Of a DNA stretch of 6,655 nt, positions 1 to 6,306 are shown piece after piece. Where the stretch lies: NCBI GenBank assembly GCA_016649925.1, contig JAENWO010000140.1, positions 1-6,655 on the forward strand. The letters are read 5' to 3'. Numbering within the stretch: the stretch's first letter is position 1; each line of letters starts with the position of its first letter. Position numbers and translations under genes: made by a program. Below the pieces are notes generated by a model. It worked only from the letters and a program-made list of their open reading frames with translations. It had not been told where the DNA came from and did no database searches. Source of the stretch: Actinomycetales bacterium (GTDB taxonomy: Bacteria > Actinomycetota > Actinomycetes > Actinomycetales > Beutenbergiaceae).

Positions 1-30
1 CCCACCCCCCGGTCTGGCGCCGCGCCGCGG

Positions 31-3000
31 CTAGGCGAAGAAGACCCGATCGACAACGGCGCGCGCGCGCCGGGCCGCCCGTAGCCAGTCCTGCTCCAGG
101 TCGGCGCCGTGTCCGGGGCCGTAGCCGAGCAGCCGGGAGACGCCGGACACCTCGCCCCGCTCGGACGGCAGGACGTCGACCTTCGCGCCATTGGCCCGGC
201 CGGTGGAGAGCACGATCGCGTTGCGGATCCGGGAGGCGAGCTCCCATGCGTCGGTGAGTTGCTCCGCGTCCTCCGCGTCCAGCAGTCCGGCGCTGCGGGC
301 GGCCTCGAGCGCCCCGAGCGTCGACGTGGTGCGCAGCGCCGTCGCCTCCCCCGCATGCCGCAGCTGCAGCAGCTGAGCCGTCCACTCCACGTCGCTGAGC
401 CCGCCGCGGCCGAGCTTGAGGTGGTGGGTGGCCGGCACGCCCCGGGGGAGCCGCTCCGACTCCACGCGCGCCTTGATCCGGCGCAGCTCGCGCACCTCGG
501 CGGCCGGGATCCCACCGGCCGGGTACCGCAGCGGGTCGATCAGCGCCACGAACTGCTCACCGAGCGCCTCGCCCCCGGCCACGGGCCGCGCCCGCAGCAG
601 CGCCTGACGCTCCCAGCCCTGCGCCCACCGGGCGTAGTACTCCGCATACGAGGCCAACGTCCGGACGATCGGACCCTGCCGGCCCTCCGGCCTCAGGGCC
701 GCGTCGACCGGCAGCGCCGGCTCCGGCCCGACGTCCCCGAGGAGCGAGCGGACCGCGGCGGAGACGGCCACCGCCCAGTCCTGCGCCAGCCTCGGCTCCG
801 CGCCCGGTACGGGGTCGTGGACGAAGAGCACGTCGGCGTCGCTCGCGTAGCCGATCTCCCGGCCGCCGAGCCGCCCCATCGCCACGATAAGGAAGTGCGA
901 CGGCGGCTCCTCCAGCCCGAGGGTCCTGGACGCCTCGGCGGTCGCGATCCGCAGGGCCCCCGCCAGCGCCATGTCCGCCGCCGGGGCGATCACGGCGACG
1001 TTCGTGCTGCAGGGCACCTCGCGGAGCACGTCGAGGATCGCACCGCGGGTCAGCTCCCGCCGCCGGAGGTAGCGCACGGCCTGGCTGGCCCCCACGGGCT
1101 CGTCCTTGCGGGCGAGCATCGCCCGCATGCTCGCCGTGAGGGCAGCAGGCGCAAGTGGTTCCAGCTCGCGGTCGTCGCCGAGCCAGGCCACTGCCTCCGG
1201 GGACCGGGTCAGCCCGTCGGCCACGTAGCGGCTCGAGGAGAGCAGGTGTGCGAGGCGTTCACCCGCCGCGCCGGAGTCGCGGAGGAGCTTGAGGTACCAG
1301 TGCGTGTAGCCGAGCTCCTCGGAGAGCTTGCGGAAGGAGAGCAGCCCGCCGTCGGGATCGGCACCGTCGGCCAGCCAGCCGAGCATGACCGGCAGGAGTT
1401 GCCGCTGGATCGCCGCGCGTCGCGAGAGTCCCTCGGTGAGGGCGGCGATGTGGCGCACCGCTCCGACCGGGTCCCGGTAGCCGATCGCCTGGAGCCGGGC
1501 CATCGCGGCCTCCGGAGCGAGGGAGACGTCGTCCGCGGAGAGCCGCGCCGTCGCGGGCAGCAGTGGCCGGTAGAACAGCTCCTCGTGCAGGCGGCGCACG
1601 TGACGCCGCGTGGCCCGCCACCGCTGCTCCAGGCCGTCGGCGCCCTCGGCGGCCATGCCGACCGACCGGGCCAGCCGGCGCAGGTCCTCCACGGCGGTCG
1701 GCATGAGATGCGTGCGCCGGAGCCGGAACAGCTGGATGCGATGCTCGAGCAGCCGCAGGAACCGGTAGCACTCCCCCAGCTCGACGGCGTGGTCCCGACC
1801 CACGTACCCGGCGGCGGAGAGCGCCGCCAGGGCCTGGAGCGTGTTCGCAGAGCGGATCGAGGGGTCGACGCGGCCGTGCACCAGTTGGAGCAGCTGGACG
1901 GTGAACTCGACGTCTCGCAGGCCGCCCCGCCCCAGCTTGATCTGACGCTCGGCCTCGGCCACCGGGACGTTGTCCTCCACCCGGCGACGCATCGCCTGGG
2001 AGTCCTCGACGAAGTTCTCCCGGCCGACCGCCTCCCAGACCATCGGCCGGGTCGCGTCGAGGTACGCCTGTGCCAGCTCGGCGTCACCGGCGACGTGGCG
2101 GGCCTTGAGCAGGGCCTGGAACTCCCAGGTCTTCGCCCACCGGCGATAGTAGGAGACGTGGGACTCGAGGGTGCGCACCAGCGGGCCGTTGCGGCCCTCG
2201 GGCCGCAACGCCGGGTCGACCTCCCACAGCGCCGGCTCCTTCGAGGACATCGAGCACATCCGGGCCAGGGTGGCGGCGAGCTTGCCACCCACCCGCAGCG
2301 CTTCGTCCTCGGTGTGCCCCTGGGCCGGCTCGACGACGTAGATCACGTCGACGTCGGAGATGTAGTTGAGCTCCCGGCCACCCGTCTTGCCCATGCCGAG
2401 CACCGTCAGGCGCACGCCCGCCCCATGGTCGGGCACCTCGGCGCGGGCGAGGGCGAGGGCGCCCTCCAGCGCGGCGGCCGCGAGGTTCGCCAGCGCTGCC
2501 GCCACCTCGGGCTGGAACGCCTCCGGATCGGCGGAGACGAGGTCCTCGGACGCGATCGTCAGCAGCGTGCGCCGGTAGGCGCGCCGCAGCTCGTCCAGCG
2601 CGCCGTCGGCGGCCTTCGCGGCGGCCACCGGAACCGCCGCGTCGGGGTCGGCGCCCACGGCCTCGAGCAGCTGGCGCCGCATGCTCGACGGATCCGCGGC
2701 CACCCCGTTGCGGGGCTTGACGACGAGCTCGACGTCGTCCGGGTGGGCCACCAACCAGTCACCGAGGGCGGCGGACGCACCGAGCACCGCGAACAGGTTC
2801 GCGCGCCGAGCACCGGCGTCGGCGAGCAGTGCGGTGAGGCTCTCGCGCCGGTCCGCACTCGCCGCCTCGCCCAGCCGAGCGAGGGTGAGCAGGGCCAGGT
2901 CGGGATCCGCGGCCCGGGCGATCGCCTCGATCAGCAGGCTGTCGCCGGACCGGTCGCCGCCGACGTGCTGGTCGGCGGCGCGCTCGAACACCGCGGCGAT

Positions 3001-3090
3001 GAAGGGCTCCTCGAGCATCCGCTCCGCACGCCCCGCATCCGCGAACCCGGACCGGACGAGGGTGCCGGCGAGCGAACCGGACCGGCTCAC
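31..3090 (-). CDS. glnE: Bifunctional [glutamine synthetase] adenylyltransferase / adenylyl-L-tyrosine phosphorylase
   Basis: This 1019-residue cytoplasmic enzyme attaches AMP to, and removes it from, a tyrosine of dodecameric glutamine synthetase, tuning it to nitrogen supply. Two homologous nucleotidyltransferase halves are visible. The N-terminal (adenylyl-removing) half has GMGKTGGRELNYISDVD at 232-248 with Asp246 and Asp248, then LRPEGRNGP near 295-303 and KLGRGGLRDVEF near 385-396. The C-terminal (adenylylating) half repeats these as MGRLGGREIGYASDAD at 738-753 with Asp751 and Asp753, LRPEGRQGP near 799-807 and KLGRGGLSDVEW near 892-903. Both Asp pairs are intact, so both activities are predicted. 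The length is normal for the family and no frameshift is seen. The chosen start is a GTG preceded by GAGGA; this GTG overlaps the TGA of a possible small ORF as GTGA. glnA2 lies 121 bp upstream on the same strand, suggesting cotranscription. The domain assignment is established family knowledge; the start is inferred. Confidence 0.97.
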   Translation of the reverse strand: MSRSGSLAGTLVRSGFADAGRAERMLEEPFIAAVFERAADQHVGGDRSGDSLLIEAIARAADPDLALLTLARLGEAASADRRESLTALLADAGARRANLFAVLGASAALGDWLVAHPDDVELVVKPRNGVAADPSSMRRQLLEAVGADPDAAVPVAAAKAADGALDELRRAYRRTLLTIASEDLVSADPEAFQPEVAAALANLAAAALEGALALARAEVPDHGAGVRLTVLGMGKTGGRELNYISDVDVIYVVEPAQGHTEDEALRVGGKLAATLARMCSMSSKEPALWEVDPALRPEGRNGPLVRTLESHVSYYRRWAKTWEFQALLKARHVAGDAELAQAYLDATRPMVWEAVGRENFVEDSQAMRRRVEDNVPVAEAERQIKLGRGGLRDVEFTVQLLQLVHGRVDPSIRSANTLQALAALSAAGYVGRDHAVELGECYRFLRLLEHRIQLFRLRRTHLMPTAVEDLRRLARSVGMAAEGADGLEQRWRATRRHVRRLHEELFYRPLLPATARLSADDVSLAPEAAMARLQAIGYRDPVGAVRHIAALTEGLSRRAAIQRQLLPVMLGWLADGADPDGGLLSFRKLSEELGYTHWYLKLLRDSGAAGERLAHLLSSSRYVADGLTRSPEAVAWLGDDRELEPLAPAALTASMRAMLARKDEPVGASQAVRYLRRRELTRGAILDVLREVPCSTNVAVIAPAADMALAGALRIATAEASRTLGLEEPPSHFLIVAMGRLGGREIGYASDADVLFVHDPVPGAEPRLAQDWAVAVSAAVRSLLGDVGPEPALPVDAALRPEGRQGPIVRTLASYAEYYARWAQGWERQALLRARPVAGGEALGEQFVALIDPLRYPAGGIPAAEVRELRRIKARVESERLPRGVPATHHLKLGRGGLSDVEWTAQLLQLRHAGEATALRTTSTLGALEAARSAGLLDAEDAEQLTDAWELASRIRNAIVLSTGRANGAKVDVLPSERGEVSGVSRLLGYGPGHGADLEQDWLRAARRARAVVDRVFFA

Positions 3091-3206
3091 GTGGTCCTCG
3101 TGCAGTTCGTGCAGTTCGTGCAGTTCGGGCAGTGCGGGCAGTGCGGGCAGTGCGGGCGGTTCGGGCAGTGCGGGCAGTGCGGGCAGTGCGTGCAGATGGG
3201 GAGCAT
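3087..3206 (-). CDS. Possible small Cys-rich repeat ORF between glnA2 and glnE (hypothetical)
   Basis: I do not recognise this as a known gene. An ATG at 3206 lies 5 nt after the glnA2 stop and opens a 39-codon frame. Its product is mostly Cys-Pro-His, Cys-Pro-Asn and Cys-Thr-Asn tripeptides, with ten Cys mostly spaced every third residue and one repeat carrying Arg instead of Cys. The frame ends at TGA 3089-3087, which overlaps the glnE GTG as GTGA, a geometry typical of translational coupling. All codons end in G or C. Against it: there is no Shine-Dalgarno before the ATG, so translation would need reinitiation from glnA2. The composition is dictated by the underlying 9-bp repeat, and the differences between units all change amino acids, so nothing shows selection on the peptide. 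It may simply be an open frame through a minisatellite. No function is proposed. Confidence 0.25.
   Translation of the reverse strand: MLPICTHCPHCPHCPNRPHCPHCPHCPNCTNCTNCTRTT
3095..3099 (-). promoter_or_regulatory. Ribosome binding site of glnE
   Basis: GAGGA on the minus strand lies 4 nt before the GTG start of glnE. It supports this GTG and gives glnE its own initiation site in addition to any coupling to upstream translation. It falls just outside the 9-bp repeat array, within the last codons of the possible small ORF. Confidence 0.65.
3100..3198. repeat. Eleven-copy 9-bp tandem repeat (minisatellite) in the glnA2-glnE spacer
   Basis: Eleven contiguous 9-bp units fill most of the 121-bp spacer. 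On the plus strand, units 1-3 read GTGCAGTTC, units 4-6 GGGCAGTGC, unit 7 GGGCGGTTC, units 8-10 GGGCAGTGC, and unit 11 is a degenerate GTGCAGATG. The unit length is a multiple of three, so copy-number change would not shift the frame of an ORF running through it. Such arrays usually arise by slippage and can vary between strains. The array lies directly upstream of the glnE ribosome binding site and would be transcribed in any glnA2-glnE mRNA. Confidence 0.95.
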
Positions 3207-3211
3207 CGGTG

Positions 3212-4546
3212 TCAGATCTGCCGGATCCGGGACAGCTCGTACGGCGTCACCTGCGAGCGGTAGGCGACCCACTCCTGGCGCTTGTTGGCGAGGAAGTGGT
3301 TGAAGACCGTCTCCCCGAGCGTGTCGGCGACGAGTTCGGAGGCCTCCATCGCCACGACGGCTTGCTCGAGGCTGCCCGGCAGCGGCTCGATGCCCATCGC
3401 GCGGCGCTCACCGTCGGAGAGCTCCCAGACGTTGTCCTCCGCCTCGTCGGGCAGCTCGTAACCCTCCTCGATGCCCTTCAGCCCCGCCCGCAGGATGAGT
3501 GCGTACGCAAGGTACGGGTTCGCCGAGGAGTCCAGTCCCCGGTACTCCACCCGCGCGGACTGGCTCTTGCCCGGCTTGTACATCGGGACGCGGACCAGCG
3601 CGGAGCGGTTGTTGTGCCCCCAGCAGCGGTAGCTCGGCGCCTCCTGCCCGCCCCACAGTCGCTTGTAGGAGTTGACGAACTGGTTGGTCACGGCCGTGAT
3701 CTCGGCGCTGTGGCGCAGCAGACCGGCCATGAACGAGCGCGCCGTCGCGGACAGCTGGTACTGCGCGCCCGGCGAGTAGAACGCGTTGGCGTCCCCCTCG
3801 AAGAGGGAGAGGTGGGTGTGCATGCCCGAGCCCGGCTGCCCGGCGATCGGCTTGGGCATGAAGGACGCGGTGAAGCCCTGCTCGAGGGAGACCTCCTTGA
3901 CCACCGAACGGAACGTCATGATGTTGTCCGCCGTGCTCAGGGCGTCCGCGTACCGCAGGTCGATCTCGTTCTGCCCGGGGCCGGCCTCGTGGTGGGAGAA
4001 CTCCACCGAGATGCCCATCGACTCGAGGAGCGTGATCGCCGCCCGCCGGAAGTCGTGGCCGGAGCCGCGTGCGACGTGGTCGAAGTAGCCGGCATTGTCG
4101 ATCGGGACCACCGGGGAGGTCTCCGTCTCCTGCGGCTCGAACAGGTAGAACTCGATCTCGGGGTGCGTGTAGAACGTGAAGCCGGCCTCCGCCGCCTTCG
4201 CGAGCGCCCGTTTGAGCACGTTGCGTGGGTCCGCCATGGCGGGCTCCATGTCCGGGGTGAGCACGTCGCAGAACATGCGCGCGGTGCCCATCTTGCCTCC
4301 GCGCCAGGGCAGAACCTGGAACGTGCTGGGGTCCGGCCGTGCGATCATGTCGGACTCGGAGACGCGCGCGAGCCCCTCGATGGAGCTGCCGTCGAACCCG
4401 ATGCCCTCGGCGAACGCCCCCTCGAGCTCCGCCGGCGCGATCGCCACTGACTTGAGGATCCCGAGCACGTCGGTGAACCACAGGCGGATGAAGCGGATGT
4501 CCCGCTCCTCGATCGCTCGCAGCACGTACTCCTGCTGTCTGTCCAT
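3212..4546 (-). CDS. glnA2: Type I (GSI-alpha-like) glutamine synthetase, GlnA2 family
   Basis: This 444-residue protein catalyses ATP-dependent formation of glutamine from glutamate and ammonia in the cytoplasm, normally as a dodecamer. Visible family motifs are FDGSSIEG at 51-58, HPEIEF at 128-133, SHHEAGPGQNEID at 184-196, the ATP-region signature KPIAGQPGSGMHTHLS at 232-247, NSYKRL at 292-297, NRSALVRVP at 313-321 and RVEYRGLDSSANPYLA at 332-347. The N-terminus closely resembles mycobacterial GlnA2 as I remember that sequence. The compact length, without the ~25-residue GSI-beta insertion, fits GSI-alpha. The position of the adenylylated Tyr (NLYDLP in GSI-beta) reads NVWELS at 372-377, so Trp374 replaces it. 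Arg61 and Glu302 align with residues tied to glutamine feedback in Bacillus GS. The ATG at 4546 is preferred over an in-frame ATG at 4597 because AGGAG sits 6 nt upstream and the protein then begins like its relatives. glnE follows on the same strand; nadE diverges. Confidence 0.96.
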   Translation of the reverse strand: MDRQQEYVLRAIEERDIRFIRLWFTDVLGILKSVAIAPAELEGAFAEGIGFDGSSIEGLARVSESDMIARPDPSTFQVLPWRGGKMGTARMFCDVLTPDMEPAMADPRNVLKRALAKAAEAGFTFYTHPEIEFYLFEPQETETSPVVPIDNAGYFDHVARGSGHDFRRAAITLLESMGISVEFSHHEAGPGQNEIDLRYADALSTADNIMTFRSVVKEVSLEQGFTASFMPKPIAGQPGSGMHTHLSLFEGDANAFYSPGAQYQLSATARSFMAGLLRHSAEITAVTNQFVNSYKRLWGGQEAPSYRCWGHNNRSALVRVPMYKPGKSQSARVEYRGLDSSANPYLAYALILRAGLKGIEEGYELPDEAEDNVWELSDGERRAMGIEPLPGSLEQAVVAMEASELVADTLGETVFNHFLANKRQEWVAYRSQVTPYELSRIRQI

Positions 4547-4552
4547 GCACCG

Positions 4553-4557
4553 CTCCT
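4553..4557 (-). promoter_or_regulatory. Ribosome binding site that fixes the glnA2 start
   Basis: AGGAG on the minus strand is 6 nt from the ATG at 4546. It supports the 444-residue form over the 461-residue extension from 4597. Confidence 0.8.
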
Positions 4558-4621
4558 GCTCGTCAGGGATCCAGGCCGGATCATGCCCGTTGGCCAAATC
4601 CCATCATGTCAGGTGCGGCCC

Positions 4622-4627
4622 TAGGCT
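4622..4627 (+). promoter_or_regulatory. Candidate -10 element of nadE, near-leaderless transcript
   Basis: TAGGCT fits the actinobacterial -10 pattern TANNNT and ends 8 nt before the nadE ATG at 4636, so transcription would begin at or within a few bases of the start codon. Leaderless mRNAs are common in actinobacteria. The only Shine-Dalgarno-like bases, AGGG at 4629-4632, are 3 nt from the ATG, which is too close to work well; this agrees with a leaderless reading. No convincing -35 box is seen at normal spacing. The TANNNT pattern is short and can occur by chance. Confidence 0.35.
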
Positions 4628-4635
4628 CAGGGTCC

Positions 4636-6285
4636 ATGACCACCCTACGTGTCGCGCTCGCCCAGGTGAACTCGACCGTCGGTGAACTCGACGGCAACGC
4701 GGAGACCGTCATCCGGCTGGCGAAGAAGGCGGCCGACGGCGGTGCCCGGCTCATCGCGTTCCCCGAGATGGTCCTCACCGGATATCCGATCGAGGACCTC
4801 GCCGTGCGCGGGTCCTTCCAGCGCGCCGTGGCGGAGCGGACCGCCCGGCTGTCCACCGAGCTGGCCGAGGCGGGTGTCGGCGAGGCGTTCGTGGTGGCCG
4901 GGTCGCTCGGGACAGCCGCTGACGGCCGACCCACGAACACCGCTGTGGTGCTGCACCGCGGCGAGGTGGCCACCCTGTACACCAAGCACCACCTGCCCAA
5001 CTACGGCGTCTTCGACGAGTTCCGCATCTTCGCCTCCGGCTCCGAGCCCGTCGTCATCGAGGTCGACGGCGCTCGCGTGGGCCTGGCGATCTGTGAGGAC
5101 ATCTGGCAGGACGGCGGGACGGTGGAGCAGCTCGAGGACGATGACCTCGACCTCCTCCTCGTGCTCAACGGCTCCCCGTACGAGCGCGGCAAGGGCCACC
5201 TGCGCGTGCGGCTCGCGAAGCAGCGCGCCGCCGAGCTCTCGAGCGCGGTCGCGTACGTCAACCTCATCGGCGGCCAGGACGACCTCGTCTTCGACGGCGG
5301 ATCCTTCGTCCTCGACGTCGACGGCCAGCTGCTCGGGGCCGCACCCACGTTCGTCGAGCACCTGCTCGTCGTCGACCTCGGCAAGCCGGCCACCTCCGCC
5401 GTCGAGGAGAAGGCCATCACCGGCACCGACTCGGACACGAAGCAGATGTACGACGCCGTCGTGCTCGGCCTTCGGGACTACGCCGCCAAGAGCGGCTTCC
5501 GCTCCGTCGTCCTCGGCCTGTCCGGAGGAATCGACTCGGCGCTGGTCGCAGCGATCGCGGCGGACGCCGTCGGGCCCGAGAACATCGTCGGGGTGTCGAT
5601 GCCGAGCGTGTACTCCTCGGACCACTCCAAGGACGACGCCGCGGACTCGGCGCAGCGCATCGGCTTGGACTACCGGGTCCAGGCGATCGCGCCGATGGTG
5701 GACGCGTTCCAGGGCGAGCTGCACCTGAGCGGGGTCCCGGAGGAGAACCTCCAGGCGCGGATGCGGGGGGTCATCCTGATGGCGCTGTCGAACACCGAGG
5801 GCCACCTCGTCCTGGCGACCGGGAACAAGAGCGAGCTCGCGGTGGGCTACTCCACGATCTACGGCGACGCCGTCGGCGGCTTCGCCCCGCTGAAGGACGT
5901 GTCCAAGACGCGGGTGTGGGAGCTGGCCCGGTTCCGCAACGAGCTCGCCGTCGAGCGCGGCGAGACCGAGCCGATCCCGTGGAGCTCGATCACGAAGCCG
6001 CCGTCGGCCGAGCTCCGCCCGGGGCAGCGTGATGACCAGTCCTTGCCTGACTACGAGATCCTCGACAACGTCCTGGACGCATACGTGGAGCGCGCCCTCG
6101 GCCGCGAGGACCTCATCGCCTCGGGGTTCAGCGAGGACGTCGTGGACCTCGTGCTGCGCCTGGTGGACCGCGCCGAGTGGAAGCGGCGCCAGTACCCGAT
6201 CGGCCCGAAGGTCACCTCGATGGCGTTCGGCCGCGACCGGCGCCTGCCGATCACGAACGCCTTCCAGGAGAGCGCACCGCACTAG
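4636..6285 (+). CDS. nadE: Glutamine-dependent NAD+ synthetase
   Basis: This 549-residue enzyme performs the last step of NAD+ synthesis, amidating nicotinic acid adenine dinucleotide with ATP and using ammonia released from glutamine. The N-terminal nitrilase-type glutaminase domain (about 1-250) shows the catalytic triad: Glu44 in AFPEMVLTGYP, Lys117 in YTKHHLPNYGVFDE and Cys153 in AICEDIW. The C-terminal synthetase domain (about 265-549) has the ATP-binding loop LSGGIDS at 295-301, LATGNKSEL near 393-401, and KPPSAELRPGQ at 454-464. All key residues are present. The length fits the compact two-domain class, shorter than the ~680-residue mycobacterial enzyme. I chose ATG 4636 (MTTLRVALAQ) because family members begin close to this strand; an in-frame ATG at 4606 would add ten unlikely residues. 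It diverges from glnA2, whose product supplies its nitrogen donor, and converges with smpB. Free ammonia could also serve as substrate. Confidence 0.97.
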   Translation: MTTLRVALAQVNSTVGELDGNAETVIRLAKKAADGGARLIAFPEMVLTGYPIEDLAVRGSFQRAVAERTARLSTELAEAGVGEAFVVAGSLGTAADGRPTNTAVVLHRGEVATLYTKHHLPNYGVFDEFRIFASGSEPVVIEVDGARVGLAICEDIWQDGGTVEQLEDDDLDLLLVLNGSPYERGKGHLRVRLAKQRAAELSSAVAYVNLIGGQDDLVFDGGSFVLDVDGQLLGAAPTFVEHLLVVDLGKPATSAVEEKAITGTDSDTKQMYDAVVLGLRDYAAKSGFRSVVLGLSGGIDSALVAAIAADAVGPENIVGVSMPSVYSSDHSKDDAADSAQRIGLDYRVQAIAPMVDAFQGELHLSGVPEENLQARMRGVILMALSNTEGHLVLATGNKSELAVGYSTIYGDAVGGFAPLKDVSKTRVWELARFRNELAVERGETEPIPWSSITKPPSAELRPGQRDDQSLPDYEILDNVLDAYVERALGREDLIASGFSEDVVDLVLRLVDRAEWKRRQYPIGPKVTSMAFGRDRRLPITNAFQESAPH

Positions 6286-6306
6286 CCGGCCGTAGGCCAG
6301 CTAGTG
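6280..6306. terminator. Candidate bidirectional terminator hairpin between nadE and smpB
   Basis: Bases 6280-6291 and 6295-6306 pair at 11 of 12 positions around a GTA loop (6292-6294). The single mismatch, C6287 against A6299, becomes a G-U wobble in the smpB transcript. The stem spans the 15-bp gap and includes the TAG stops of both convergent genes. No U-tract follows on either strand, so it is not a classical intrinsic terminator, but U-poor hairpins are often proposed as terminators or mRNA 3' stabilisers in GC-rich actinobacteria. Confidence 0.45.

Noticed and set aside
1..30. A GC-rich segment after the glnE stop containing CCGCGG and GGCGCC palindromes, considered as a terminator.
   Set aside because: No stem with a feasible loop and no U-tract could be defined, and the window ends there.
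3100..3198. Reading the tandem array as a CRISPR.
   Set aside because: Units are 9 bp, contiguous and without spacers, and no cas genes are present.
3087..3272. A longer form of the small Cys-rich ORF starting at a GTG at 3272 inside glnA2.
   Set aside because: The only purine-rich segment, AGGAG, overlaps that GTG itself, and the extra 22 residues are glnA2 sequence in another frame. The ATG at 3206 is the better candidate start, if any is used.
109..3303. A 1064-codon open frame on the plus strand opposite glnE and into the end of glnA2.
   Set aside because: Its translation is Arg/Pro/Gly-rich with no recognisable domain, and it lies fully antisense to the well-supported glnE. Long antisense open frames are expected in GC-rich coding DNA.
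2681..4450. A 589-codon plus-strand frame spanning the repeat and opposite glnA2.
   Set aside because: It is the antisense shadow of glnA2 and the 5' end of glnE. Its Ser/Gly/Cys-rich stretch is only the 9-bp repeat read in another frame.
4645..6282. A 545-codon minus-strand frame opposite nadE.
   Set aside because: It is antisense to a complete NadE with an intact catalytic triad and ATP loop. The predicted protein is low-complexity and His/Asp/Val/Arg-rich with no family motif.
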